64,000 nucleotides of DNA from Paenibacillus wynnii (GTDB lineage: Bacteria; Bacillota; Bacilli; Paenibacillales; Paenibacillaceae), in contig NZ_JAUSTK010000001.1 in the NCBI RefSeq assembly GCF_030812855.1, positions 372,001-436,000 of the forward strand. The letters run 5' to 3'. Below are positions 37,448 to 45,980 of the stretch, piece by piece. The stretch's first letter is position 1; the number at the start of each line of letters is the position of its first letter. The notes beneath the pieces are model-generated. The model ran no database searches and was not told the DNA's origin. It was given only the letters and a program-made list of their open reading frames with translations. A program made the translations under genes and the position numbers.

Positions 37448-40400
37448 TTAATTTTGTGGTGAAGGACCATTATTGACCAAGCTAATATCGTCAATATTTA
37501 CACTTAAATTTCCAACAGCTGCATCCATGACTTTCCCCACTTCAAAGGATATCCGCCCGATCGTTGTACTGTCGGGTGCAACATCAAAAACAATCGTATA
37601 GGTCTGATATTCAGTCCCAAGTTCAATGATTTTGCCACCATACGCGTGCCATAAATAATTATTTGCCGCATCAAGCCAGCCTAGACTGATATTCATTGGT
37701 CTTGCCGTCGTGGCTTTAGCCTTGAACGTGAGTGTATAGCGGTTGCCATTGATGTAATTGGCACCTTCATAAAACACCTGTCTATCCCAAGGATTGTTAC
37801 CTACGGTGCCAACATTGATTTGCAGGGATTCATCTACATTCTCTATCGCGAGCTGACCGCTGTCCGTAGAGTAGCTGCTCCATCCTTGAAATGCAGTTGC
37901 AAAATCACCATTATCCAGCAGGTTGGCTCCGGTTGGCTGCTCCCCTTTAACCGGAGTCAAACGTACATTATCCAGTTCAACAGAACCGCTTGCTCCGCCC
38001 AGTAGAAATAAGAGCGCAGCATTTTCGCTTGCTGAATCGCTCACTATAATATCCTTGCTGTAGGCAGATGTTGTATTGGTCAGTTGAATCACCTGCCCGT
38101 CGATGTAGGTCACGTCTTGGGGATTCCCTGTATCCAATTCAATCTCCAACGGACGGTTCTGATTAGATTTTGCCTCAAATGTCAGGTGATATGTTGTTCC
38201 TGGCTTTAGTTCCAGATCGCCTTGCGACAGGACTACAGCATCTGATGACTCTGTGCTGCCTGTAATATTTACATTCAGTTTGCGTTCCATGAAGGGAAAT
38301 GACAAAACATTGCTAACCTGGGCTGTTGAAGCAGCATCGGCTTCGGCTGCGAAGGCCCAGAACGCCATGCGGTCCGCCCCTTGATCAAAACCTCCATTAT
38401 ATATCAGATTACCATCTGCTAAAGGTACGCGTACCTGCGGCAGCGGTTCTGTCTCTACCACTCTCACATTGGCAAAATAAGCGTCGATATCACTCAAACC
38501 AAGGTTGAATTCGAACCGGACATTGTTATCCGTCGCTTTATTCATAGTGAAACTGTATTCGTAAGACTGCCATTCATTGCTAAGCTGGTAGTTTTTCTCC
38601 CCTGAATAAGCGGTCCAACTCCCGCCGAATTGCGTCAGCTTCGTCATAAATGACCGTTCCCCATCCGCCTTGGCGTCAAAGGTAACCTTATAGGATTTTC
38701 CCTTCTCCAACAGCAGAGGCATCTGCGTCAGCTGGAGGGAGTAATTCTGCGTGCCTGCCTGATCAACGACAACCTTCGCGACCATGTCCTTGTAAGTATC
38801 TTCAACCACACTTACAGTACCAACTCCACCGCCATTCAAAAGGAACTGCCAATCCTCCGGAACCCCGTTCATGGTATTTCCCGTGTAATCACCGTTATAG
38901 ATTTGATTACCGTCTGCAAGTGGAGTCCGCTGCGGAACAGCATTCGAGGGATTCACGGGACGTGTGCCTGTCACATCCGGCAGCAATTCCAAATCTTTAT
39001 ACTCGTACACCCGGACATAATCCACATACATTTGATCACTTTGGAAATCATCCTTTGGATTTCCAGGCCAATCTCCGCCAACGGCGAGATTCAGAATCAT
39101 ATAGAACGGACGGTCAAACGGCGCCGGATACGTGTAATATTCACCTTGCCCTTCCGCTTTAGTGCCCCAATCATTTGTCTCAAAATACTTGTTGCCATCT
39201 ACATAATAACGGATGACTCCAGGCAGCCATTCCATCGTAAACTCGTGATAATCATCTGCAAAGGTCACGCCTTCAGGGAGCACATATTCCGCAGTTTGTG
39301 AGTCATGCGGAACATCATAATGCAGCGAACCATGAACCGTTCTTGGATATTTGCCGGCATGATCCGGATCACTTCCCACCGGCCCGGTTAATTCCATAAT
39401 GTCCATCTCGCCAGATCCTGGCCAAGGTCCATACTGCTGCATCTCATCAGTCGGCATCATCCAGATCGCCGGCCACATCCCCTGCTGCACGGGCAGCTTG
39501 GCACGGACTGTGAACTTCCCATAAGTCCAATCCCCCTTCATTTTGGAGGTCAGCTTCGCGGAAGTGTAGTTTCTGTTCTGATAATCCTCGCTCTTGGCTT
39601 CGAGAGCCAGAACACTGTTGCCGCTCTCTTGGCGAATACTCGCGTTATCAGGTTTGTAATATTCCAATTCGTTATTGTAGACCGTCCCGGTATCTTGAAC
39701 GTTCCACTTGCTGGCATCTATAGAGCTGCCATTGAATTCGTCATTCCAGATCAGCTCCCATGGATCTGCGGGCGAAGAAGACGGAGCTGGCGTACTTACT
39801 GGCGTACTTCCAGAATTGCTTGCCGGTGTACTGGTGGGCTGGGCCGTTCCTTGAAGAAGTTCAAGCCGCACTCCCCGATCAAGTGGTTTGCCATTCAAAA
39901 GAATGCCATCCGTGAGTACCTCCAGCAGAGCAATAGTGCCGTTATTCCTGATGCTTGACCCTGCTGCTTTCAAATCAATGGTTACAGCGTCCACTCTCGA
40001 ACCGTTGGACAACTCCAAATTTGCTTTCTGCGTGATATAAATATGTTGAGCCGAAGAATTGCCGGTCAACGCCACACGGACAGACCCACTTTTCTTCCCG
40101 ATGGATAGATCAGATAATTTAGAGTCGCTGAACACAACCGAGTTTACACCGCCACCCAGAATATACGTTTTACCAGAGACTGTTACATGATCGAATGTTG
40201 CTTCTCCATCTCCGACCCCTTCCGTCACATATAGATCACCTTGAATTTCTGTATTTTTCAAGATAACACCAGGACGGTTAATGATTACATTGCCTTCAAT
40301 CTTCCCGAGCGTGGACTCACCATCCAGCATGCTCATCCAACCAATCATTTGGTTCAGAAGAAAGGCCGCCTCGGCGCGGGTCATCGTCTGCTTTGGGTTC

Positions 40401-40978
40401 AATTTCCCGGCTTGGTCACCATGCAAGTAACCCTTTGCCAGCATAGACTGCACTGCCGGTCTGGCATACGTGGATATGGTATTGCCATCCGTGAACTCTT
40501 TCTGCTTGGCAGCAGATAATTCCTCCAACTGAAAGGCTCTGACAAGGAGCACCATGCTGTCCTGACGCAAAATAGATGACCCAGGATCAAAACGCCCATC
40601 ACTATAACCGCTGATGAGACCCGCCTGTTGAGCCTTCAGGACAGAGTCTGCATACCAGTCTGAAGTCTTGACATCGGAGAAAGTGGTATCTCCTTTGTCC
40701 GCATAATGAAATACTCGGTTCAGCATCGAGACAAATTCGGCCCGAGTGACGACATCATCCGGATGAAAGAGGCCGTCCGCGTAACCGGATACGATCCCTG
40801 CCTCTTGAAGCCCCGTTACCGCTTCCCCGGCCCAATGGCCTTGCATATCTTCGAAAGACACCTTACTTGAAGGAATTCCCCCGTTTAAAGAACCGGCGGC
40901 CCCTACGGATGCGGCTGAGGAAACAAGCGATACAATAATACTGAAGATCAGAAGCATGGAAATTTTCCTGTGATGCAA
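37448..40978 (-). CDS. Cell-surface SLH-CBM54-GH16-CBM4 beta-1,3-glucanase
   Basis: Secreted 1176-aa multidomain glucanase held on the cell wall. Order from the TTG start: signal peptide (to about 30); three S-layer homology repeats (about 38-85, 98-150 and 160-212; ISGY/VSGY motifs); CBM54-like beta-helical domain (about 222-378); Thr/Ser/Pro linker (about 380-405); GH16 catalytic domain (about 407-660) with GEMDIMELTG (Glu524 and Glu529); then three CBM4_9-type beta-sandwiches (about 690-815, 835-1000 and 1020-1176), each opening with an NxxYNG or LLDNGDF-like motif. The layout parallels the clostridial Lic16A type. Frames extend to 41002, but AGGAGG lies 7 nt before the TTG at 40978. It probably feeds laminarin or fungal glucan fragments to the cell. 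Confidence 0.9.
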   Translation of the reverse strand: MHHRKISMLLIFSIIVSLVSSAASVGAAGSLNGGIPSSKVSFEDMQGHWAGEAVTGLQEAGIVSGYADGLFHPDDVVTRAEFVSMLNRVFHYADKGDTTFSDVKTSDWYADSVLKAQQAGLISGYSDGRFDPGSSILRQDSMVLLVRAFQLEELSAAKQKEFTDGNTISTYARPAVQSMLAKGYLHGDQAGKLNPKQTMTRAEAAFLLNQMIGWMSMLDGESTLGKIEGNVIINRPGVILKNTEIQGDLYVTEGVGDGEATFDHVTVSGKTYILGGGVNSVVFSDSKLSDLSIGKKSGSVRVALTGNSSAQHIYITQKANLELSNGSRVDAVTIDLKAAGSSIRNNGTIALLEVLTDGILLNGKPLDRGVRLELLQGTAQPTSTPASNSGSTPVSTPAPSSSPADPWELIWNDEFNGSSIDASKWNVQDTGTVYNNELEYYKPDNASIRQESGNSVLALEAKSEDYQNRNYTSAKLTSKMKGDWTYGKFTVRAKLPVQQGMWPAIWMMPTDEMQQYGPWPGSGEMDIMELTGPVGSDPDHAGKYPRTVHGSLHYDVPHDSQTAEYVLPEGVTFADDYHEFTMEWLPGVIRYYVDGNKYFETNDWGTKAEGQGEYYTYPAPFDRPFYMILNLAVGGDWPGNPKDDFQSDQMYVDYVRVYEYKDLELLPDVTGTRPVNPSNAVPQRTPLADGNQIYNGDYTGNTMNGVPEDWQFLLNGGGVGTVSVVEDTYKDMVAKVVVDQAGTQNYSLQLTQMPLLLEKGKSYKVTFDAKADGERSFMTKLTQFGGSWTAYSGEKNYQLSNEWQSYEYSFTMNKATDNNVRFEFNLGLSDIDAYFANVRVVETEPLPQVRVPLADGNLIYNGGFDQGADRMAFWAFAAEADAASTAQVSNVLSFPFMERKLNVNITGSTESSDAVVLSQGDLELKPGTTYHLTFEAKSNQNRPLEIELDTGNPQDVTYIDGQVIQLTNTTSAYSKDIIVSDSASENAALLFLLGGASGSVELDNVRLTPVKGEQPTGANLLDNGDFATAFQGWSSYSTDSGQLAIENVDESLQINVGTVGNNPWDRQVFYEGANYINGNRYTLTFKAKATTARPMNISLGWLDAANNYLWHAYGGKIIELGTEYQTYTIVFDVAPDSTTIGRISFEVGKVMDAAVGNLSVNIDDISLVNNGPSPQN

Positions 40979-41002
40979 ACAAACTCCTCCTCTTATAATC
41001 AA

Positions 41003-41304
41003 CCTCGGTCATTATTTAACCGTTCTGTATTTTAGTATAAATTTGTCACGGTACGGGTTATATACCAATTCATTAGCTTAAATAACAAAAATACAACCTT
41101 GAATGGTTCTCCTCTTTTAAAAAAAAGGAAAGCCTCCGAGTGAGTGGAGGCTTTCCTTTTAGTGTTTCGGTCCGCAGCGGCTTAGTTCTTAAAAGCGGTT
41201 ACAGGGAGAGAGCATCTATCTCATACTTTTCGTAAGTTGGGCTTCTGGTATATAATTCGAAAGGGGCGGCTACAGAGAGAGCTACCAGAAGGAGGTTTTC
41301 GATA
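41003..41304. other. Divergent intergenic region with terminator-like stem
   Basis: No gene. At 41120-41160 a perfect stem GGAAAGCCTCC / GGAGGCTTTCC with eight-base loop is flanked by an A-run and a T-run, so it can terminate on both strands, yet no gene ends here. A TATAAT hexamer at about 41252-41257 may serve the amidase gene, with no good -35. The stem may insulate the two divergent genes or be left over from a lost gene. Confidence 0.55.
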
Positions 41305-42801
41305 ATGTCTTTTTCCTATCAAACTTATGATGCAATTGGACTTGCAGAACTCGTCAAGGCGGGTGAAGTGTCTCCCCGTGAGCTCGTAGAAGCAGCCTTC
41401 GCCCGTATGGATGAAGTAAATCCGGTGTTAAATGCGGTCGTTCGTACCCGCCGCGAGGCTGCCCTGAAGGAAGCAGATGAAATGCCTACAGGTGACTCCT
41501 CCCGACCTTTTGCGGGGGTTCCTTTCTTACTGAAGGATATTTCTCAAGCGATTGGCGGAGAACCACTCACCTCTGGTGCTTTGCTTATGAAGAACCATAT
41601 AGCCAAACGGGACTCCAATTTCGTAGCCCGTATAAGAAGTGGCGGCTTTATACCGCTTGGACATACAAATACACCTGAATTCGGACTTAAAAATATTACC
41701 GAATCGGTACTCCACGGCCCTGCCCGCAACCCTTGGAACACCGAATTTTCTCCTGGTGGTTCGAGTGGCGGTGCTGCCGCGGCGGTTGCTTCGGGTATCG
41801 TTCCGGCAGCTGGAGCCAGTGACGGTGGGGGCTCTATCCGAATCCCGGCGTCGTTCACCGGCCTGTTCGGGCTTAAGCCCACGAGGGGACGCACACCCGT
41901 GGGGCCGGGAATCGGGCGCCAGTGGCAGGGCGCATCCATCGACTTCGCACTGAGCCGTTCAGTAAGGGACAGTGCTGCAATGCTGGATCTGCTGCAGACC
42001 CTGCAGCCTGAGGCAGCTTTTCAGACCCCCCTCTACCCGGGGCTGTATCTGGACGACCTCTTAAAGCCTGTCCCCAAGAAGCTGCGAATCGCATATACAA
42101 CGATCTCTCCGGTCGGTACACCAGTCAGCGAAGAAGCTGCAAGAGCGGTTCTAAAAACCGTGAAGTTTCTTGAAGCTGAAGGACATGAAGTAGAAGAAAG
42201 GCTAAGTCCGGTGAATGGTGTAAGACTCATGGAAAACTACTATACAATGAACGCTGGAGAGGTTGCAGCCATGTTTGTCTCGCTGGAGGGAATGCTTGGC
42301 CGCACCATTTCTGCCGGGGAAGTCGATGTCGTGACCTGGGTACTCGGCGAAGCCGGTAAAAACGTTACCGCCGCCGAATTTATCCACAGTCTACATGAAT
42401 GGGACGTTGCAGCCGCTCAAATGTCTTCACTGTTCAAACGTTATGATCTATATGTGACCCCTACCAACGCCGACTCGGCACCAAAAATCGGTGAGCTTAG
42501 CCAGCGACCAGATGAAATCGAAAAACTGCAGCAAGTAAGCAACATGTCCAAAGATGAACAGCGGCGGATGATTTATACCATGTTCGAGCCAAGCCTTACC
42601 TACACTCCTTTTACCCAGCTTGCGAATCTCACCGGACAGCCGGCAATGAGCGTCCCTGTACATATGACGCCTTCAGGTCTGCCGGTTGGCGTTCAGGTGA
42701 TGTCTTGCAAAGGCCGGGAGGATCTGCTGCTTCAGGTGGCTGCACGGCTGGAAGAGTCCGAGCTATGGGTGGGAATGAAGGGTAATCCTCTTATGCCCTA
42801 A
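41305..42801 (+). CDS. Amidase signature family enzyme
   Basis: Cytoplasmic amidohydrolase of 498 aa with the Ser-cisSer-Lys catalytic triad. The lysine is in PFLLKDIS (about residue 74). The glycine/serine-rich signature runs from GGSSGGAAAAVASG to GASDGGGSIRIPASFTGLFG, containing the cis-Ser and nucleophile Ser (about 150-175). The C-terminal VTPTNADSAPKIG and FTQLANLTGQPAMSVPV blocks are typical. Members hydrolyse aliphatic or aromatic amides, nylon oligomers or the amide of misacylated tRNA; there is no GatB/GatC neighbour, so GatA is unlikely. The substrate cannot be told. ATG preceded by AGGAGG. Confidence 0.88.
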   Translation: MSFSYQTYDAIGLAELVKAGEVSPRELVEAAFARMDEVNPVLNAVVRTRREAALKEADEMPTGDSSRPFAGVPFLLKDISQAIGGEPLTSGALLMKNHIAKRDSNFVARIRSGGFIPLGHTNTPEFGLKNITESVLHGPARNPWNTEFSPGGSSGGAAAAVASGIVPAAGASDGGGSIRIPASFTGLFGLKPTRGRTPVGPGIGRQWQGASIDFALSRSVRDSAAMLDLLQTLQPEAAFQTPLYPGLYLDDLLKPVPKKLRIAYTTISPVGTPVSEEAARAVLKTVKFLEAEGHEVEERLSPVNGVRLMENYYTMNAGEVAAMFVSLEGMLGRTISAGEVDVVTWVLGEAGKNVTAAEFIHSLHEWDVAAAQMSSLFKRYDLYVTPTNADSAPKIGELSQRPDEIEKLQQVSNMSKDEQRRMIYTMFEPSLTYTPFTQLANLTGQPAMSVPVHMTPSGLPVGVQVMSCKGREDLLLQVAARLEESELWVGMKGNPLMP

Positions 42802-42809
42802 AAGAAGAT

Positions 42810-42848
42810 CCTGTTTGAAGCCGAGCTGGACCCGGCGTTTCAAACAGG
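42810..42848 (+). terminator. Terminator of the amidase gene
   Basis: Stem CCTGTTTGAA / TTCAAACAGG plus inner pairs, 9 bp past the stop. The T-run is weak. Confidence 0.65.
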
Positions 42849-42923
42849 CTTATTTGCATTTGACCGGATCGCGATCTGCCCTGCAATACAGGAAACAGAA
42901 AACTAATGGGAGAGGTTATACGT

Positions 42924-43259
42924 TCACGGACAGCATACCCGAATTGCCAATCCTGCACCTTGCTCCCAGCGCAAACTCACCTCAAACCCACCCCGGGCCC
43001 GCAAACCTCTGAACTCACCATCAGGCCAGGCATCCGGCAACGCCGGAAGCAGCTCTATAAAACCTTGATGGGATTGCATCAGCATCTCAATAATCCCGGA
43101 AGTCGCTGCAAAATTCCCGTCAACCCGTCAATTTGAAAAGCCAAACGAAGGGATACACGGTTGAAAAAGCGATTGATAATCACTGATATGTTGATTCCGC
43201 AAGCTTTCATAGGATCATAACGTATCTTCATTAAGCTGCAGCCATATCTCTCCTTCACA
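42924..43259 (-). pseudogene. GH95 (alpha-L-fucosidase family) relic
   Basis: Three colinear fragments of a GH95 enzyme, normally about 750-800 aa, survive in 336 bp. Next to the stop of the SGNH gene is an N-terminal piece reading EIWLQLNEDTL then a stop. It joins a mid-protein piece (LRNQHISDYQSLF, then [13 protein letters not shown] after a one-base shift in a T-run). A C-terminal piece follows ([48 protein letters not shown]) to a stop. At 43116-43131 the 8-bp string TTGACGGG is duplicated in tandem and shifts the frame. Large internal deletions must have removed the rest. It is downstream of the SGNH hydrolase on the same strand. Confidence 0.8.
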
Positions 43260-43262
43260 GCA

Positions 43263-43922
43263 TCACTCGTTAAGCAAACCGCTCTTCCCTACGATATTCA
43301 GCCATTCACTTGCGATAAGATCATGCCCGGCAGCAGTCGGATGAACACCGTCCCAGAGCCAGTATTCCGCATCTGTTCTTTGGGCAGCTGTATCAAATAC
43401 TCCTTGGAGAGGCACATGGATCGCATTAAATTCATCCGCAAGCTGTCGGACAACCTTCTGATAGTGTGTAATCCGCTCATTCCATGCTTCCCATTCCTCT
43501 GCCGGTGCTCCGGTATTTAGGATAAATGGCTCGCAAAGGATCAGTTTTGTTTCTGGCAGCACTTCACGTGTCTCCTCGAGCACATGTCGGTACGCCCGCT
43601 CAAACCGATCCGTCACTCCGCTCGGCTCGCCCTTCATCGTTCTCCATAGGTCATTAACGCCTATTAACAGACTGATAATGTCCGGGTTAAGGCTAATCGC
43701 ATCCTCATTCCAACGGGCATATAAATCCGAGATCCGGTCACCGCTGATTCCCCGGTTATAGAATACAGGCTGCTGTTCAGCCAGTTCATTTCCGAGCTTG
43801 CCGCCGATAATATACGCATAACTGTGTCCTAGAATATGATTTGGATCATCATTGCGGCCACGGTTTCCATCTGTAATGGAATCCCCTTGAAATAAAATAA
43901 CTTTACTCATTCGAATATTCAT
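43263..43922 (-). CDS. SGNH/GDSL-type esterase
   Basis: 219-aa cytoplasmic hydrolase of the SGNH fold. Block I is FQGDSITDGNRG (Ser about residue 15), block II has YNRGISGDRISDL, block III LLIGVNDLW (Asn), and block V DGVHPTAAGH with the catalytic Asp/His pair. Such enzymes beside glycan genes often deacetylate oligosaccharides or side chains. It is intact but stands between relics: an AraC-type regulator fragment ends 15 bp upstream and the GH95 relic starts 3 bp downstream, so it is the sole intact gene of a lost operon and its expression is uncertain. Two possible starts (43922, or the ATG four codons later). Confidence 0.85.
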   Translation of the reverse strand: MNIRMSKVILFQGDSITDGNRGRNDDPNHILGHSYAYIIGGKLGNELAEQQPVFYNRGISGDRISDLYARWNEDAISLNPDIISLLIGVNDLWRTMKGEPSGVTDRFERAYRHVLEETREVLPETKLILCEPFILNTGAPAEEWEAWNERITHYQKVVRQLADEFNAIHVPLQGVFDTAAQRTDAEYWLWDGVHPTAAGHDLIASEWLNIVGKSGLLNE

Positions 43923-43937
43923 CCCTTTGATTATGAT

Positions 43938-44045
43938 TTAATAGAAATGACGCGGATTCTCGTATCCCACTGTACGCGAGATTTCAATACGGACCATACG
44001 CAGATAATGAACAAAGGTTATCCCCGTCTTCCTTTTTAGCAGCGT
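43938..44045 (-). pseudogene. Response-regulator relic, AraC-type C-terminal part
   Basis: In one frame the minus strand encodes LLKRKTGITFVHYLRMVRIE fused directly to ISRTVGYENPRHFY and a stop. These are two pieces of an AraC double helix-turn-helix with the intervening KAKELL-type helix deleted. The 5' edge touches the end of the tnpB element. With the receiver fragment at 45380-45598 it forms the two ends of one former YesN-like gene. Confidence 0.75.
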
Positions 44046-44046
44046 G

Positions 44047-45375
44047 CTTGAACACTCCCGCCACCTGTAGAGGTGGAGGATTCTTGGGTAGTTGCTTCCA
44101 ATGAAGCAGAGTTATGATAATTCGATTTCCCAACATGGAAAATCGAATCCCAAGCGATCCCTGTGGTTCCCACAGTTGAATGTATCCTGCTATTTAGACA
44201 TTTGTTTGATGTTGTGTGCAGCATTCTCATCCCGATCATGAAGTGCATCACAACATGGACAGGTCCACTGCCGCACCGAAAGGTTTTTTACTTCTTGGTT
44301 GATGTAGCCGCACTCATGACACGTTTGGCTGGTGGGGGCGAAGGTGTCAGCCATCTTAACCGTCCGTCCGTACCCACTCGCCTTGTATGTAATTTGGCGT
44401 ACGAACTCGCCCCATGACGCATCGGCAATCGATTTCGCCAGCTTATGATTTTTGAGCATATTTGCTACACGAAGATTTTCAATGCTGATCGTTTGGTTTT
44501 CACGGATCAGCCTGGTGGTGAGTTGGTGCAAAAAATCATGGCGACCGTTCGCAATCTTCTCGTGGATTTGGGCAACCTTCTGCTTGGCTTTAAACCAATT
44601 GGAGCCGCCTTTCGTGCGACGAGCCATGCGGCGTTGCCAGAAGGCTAACTTCTTCTCGTAGTGGCGAAACCACTTTGGATTGGCCTCACGTAATCCATCG
44701 GAGCAGACCGCAAACTCCTTGAGTCCAAGGTCTATGCCAATCGCCTTGTTGTTCTGCGGCAGGGGATGTATGTCAACTTCACAGACAATGGATGCAAAAT
44801 ACTTACCAGCCGCATTTCGTCGCACGGTGGCAGAAAGGATACGTCCCTCTAAGGCTCTGGAGTTGGCAAACCGAACCCAACCGAGCTTCGGAGCTTAAGT
44901 TTGTTTTCTTTAATTGCAATGTTGCCGTTGGTCTGTTTCGTGGAGCCTGATTCTGTTTTTTAAAGAACCGATCAAAGCTATCTGCCACGTGTCGAACGGC
45001 GGATTGCAAGGCGATACTATCCACCGTTTTGAGCCAATCAAACTGCCCTTTGAGAGTAGGAAGTTGTGTGGCACAGGTGTTGTAGGATAAGCCTTTTCCT
45101 GTTGTCGCATAGGTATTGTTCCATAGTCCCAAAAAATGATTGAACACAAAACGGCAACAGCCAAACATCTGATGGATGAGTTGCTGTTGTTCCTTTGTCG
45201 GATAGATTCGGTACTTATAGGCTTTATGGACCCGTTTTTGTGTACCAAAATCTGGATCCGATGCCAGCATGCCACACACCTCCTTTCAATAGGGTTATAA
45301 GGATATATTAGCACATATGTTCGGTTTCTTAAACCGCCGATTCATCCCCAACCTATAGAGGTAGGGGTGTTCTAG
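44047..45375 (-). mobile_element. IS200/IS605-type element carrying tnpB only
   Basis: About 1.3 kb with a tnpB (OrfB) relic and no tnpA. The end past the gene has a hairpin CCACCTCTACAGGTGG (around 44060-44075) and the conserved-looking non-coding 3' segment of tnpB elements. The opposite end has a second hairpin (CCCCTACCTCTATAGGTTGGGG, around 45334-45368). The flanks are the two halves of a response-regulator relic, which sets the borders to within a few bases. No target duplication is expected for this family. Confidence 0.75.
44190..45270 (-). pseudogene. tnpB: tnpB-type RNA-guided nuclease, frameshifted
   Basis: The start ATG at 45270 follows AAAGGAGG and encodes the typical N-terminus (KAYKYRIYPTKEQQQLIHQM, FGCCRFVFNHFL). 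The frame is lost near 44935, where a stretch before [14 protein letters not shown] is missing, and again near 44890 by a one-base loss before [13 protein letters not shown]. From there the C-terminal part is open and complete: RuvC-like Asp in [11 protein letters not shown], Glu in [12 protein letters not shown], zinc ribbon CHECGY ... CPCC, and the last Asp in DRDENAAHN. The catalytic residues survive, but the wedge/recognition region is broken, so the protein is probably inactive. Confidence 0.85.
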
Positions 45376-45379
45376 GCTT

Positions 45380-45598
45380 TTATTGATAAATAATTGGGAT
45401 AAATTGCTCGAACACCGTGATGCTCGATTGGGAATCGTTATCCGGACTTTCGGCTGATTCCGCTTCAATCTCATCTCCTCCTTGGACTGGAGTACGAGCC
45501 TTTTCATGTATAATCTGCGATGCGATCTGGTGCAGCAAGGCCGTTAGTTCTTTCTGGTCGACTGGCTTTAATAAGTAATCATCAATCTGTAAGCGAAG
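45380..45598 (-). pseudogene. Response-regulator relic, receiver C-terminal part
   Basis: Open from about 45598 to a stop at 45380-45382. It reads LRLQIDDYLLKPVDQKELTA and then a linker (HQIASQIIHEKARTP). DYLLKPVD is the conserved receiver beta5 segment with its lysine. The upstream bases do not continue the receiver domain, so the N-terminal half including the phosphorylated Asp is gone. Together with the AraC fragment on the other side of the IS element this was a YesN-like regulator. Confidence 0.7.
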
Positions 45599-45658
45599 TG
45601 TTACAGGTTAGATCTTATTATAACAACGCATCACCATAAAGAGCTGAAAATCGTAAAA

Positions 45659-45697
45659 CTGCCGCCGCAGTTTCGAGTTAGAAACTACGGCGGCGGA
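45659..45697 (-). terminator. Strong terminator hairpin
   Basis: Stem with GCCGCCG / CGGCGGC and AGTTTC / GAAACT arms. It lies 30 bp past the solute-binding protein relic on the minus strand, where it once ended that transcript. Confidence 0.7.
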
Positions 45698-45726
45698 ATT
45701 ACTTTTTAATCTCGAACCACTCTGAA

Positions 45727-45855
45727 TTATTTGAACAATTCCTTCACGTCTGCATACTTCTTGTTCGCCCAAGACTCAAGATCAGGCATTCCCATTTTCA
45801 CAACCTGTTGGACAATGGTATCGTAAATATTCGTTCCAATTGGTCTCCTGAGAAA
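45727..45855 (-). pseudogene. Solute-binding protein relic, C-terminal end
   Basis: The minus strand encodes IGTNIYDTIVQQVVKMGMPD and LESWANKKYADVKELFK, then a stop. This is the C-terminal tail of a large extracellular sugar-binding protein of the LplA type. Upstream the frame breaks down and no start or lipobox is found. It fits as the import gene of the lost locus. Confidence 0.65.
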
Positions 45856-45857
45856 AA

Positions 45858-45891
45858 AACGTTTTGCAACTTTTTCTTATTGCATAACGTT
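45858..45891. promoter_or_regulatory. Inverted repeat upstream of secreted orphan gene
   Basis: AACGTTTTGCAA (45858-45869) and TTGCATAACGTT (45880-45891) form an imperfect palindrome about 90 bp before the start of the next gene. It could be an operator or a hairpin; no regulator can be assigned. Confidence 0.4.
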
Positions 45892-45980
45892 AATAGTAGT
45901 GAAAAGCACGTTTGAGTAATTCCCCAAAGGGTAATTAACCTTATACTGTGCTTCTCAATTGCCAAGGGGGAGAATGACCT

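Noticed and set aside
40979-41002. Longer N-terminus for the SLH-GH16 enzyme
   Set aside because: The added codons contain the AGGAGG site itself; the TTG at 40978 has ideal spacing and leads into a signal peptide.
41305-42801. GatA subunit of the tRNA-dependent amidotransferase
   Set aside because: No gatB or gatC adjacent, and the C-terminal half reads like a stand-alone amidase.
45295-45507. Separate 70-codon gene near the tnpB element
   Set aside because: It is an out-of-frame reading across the IS end and the receiver-domain relic.
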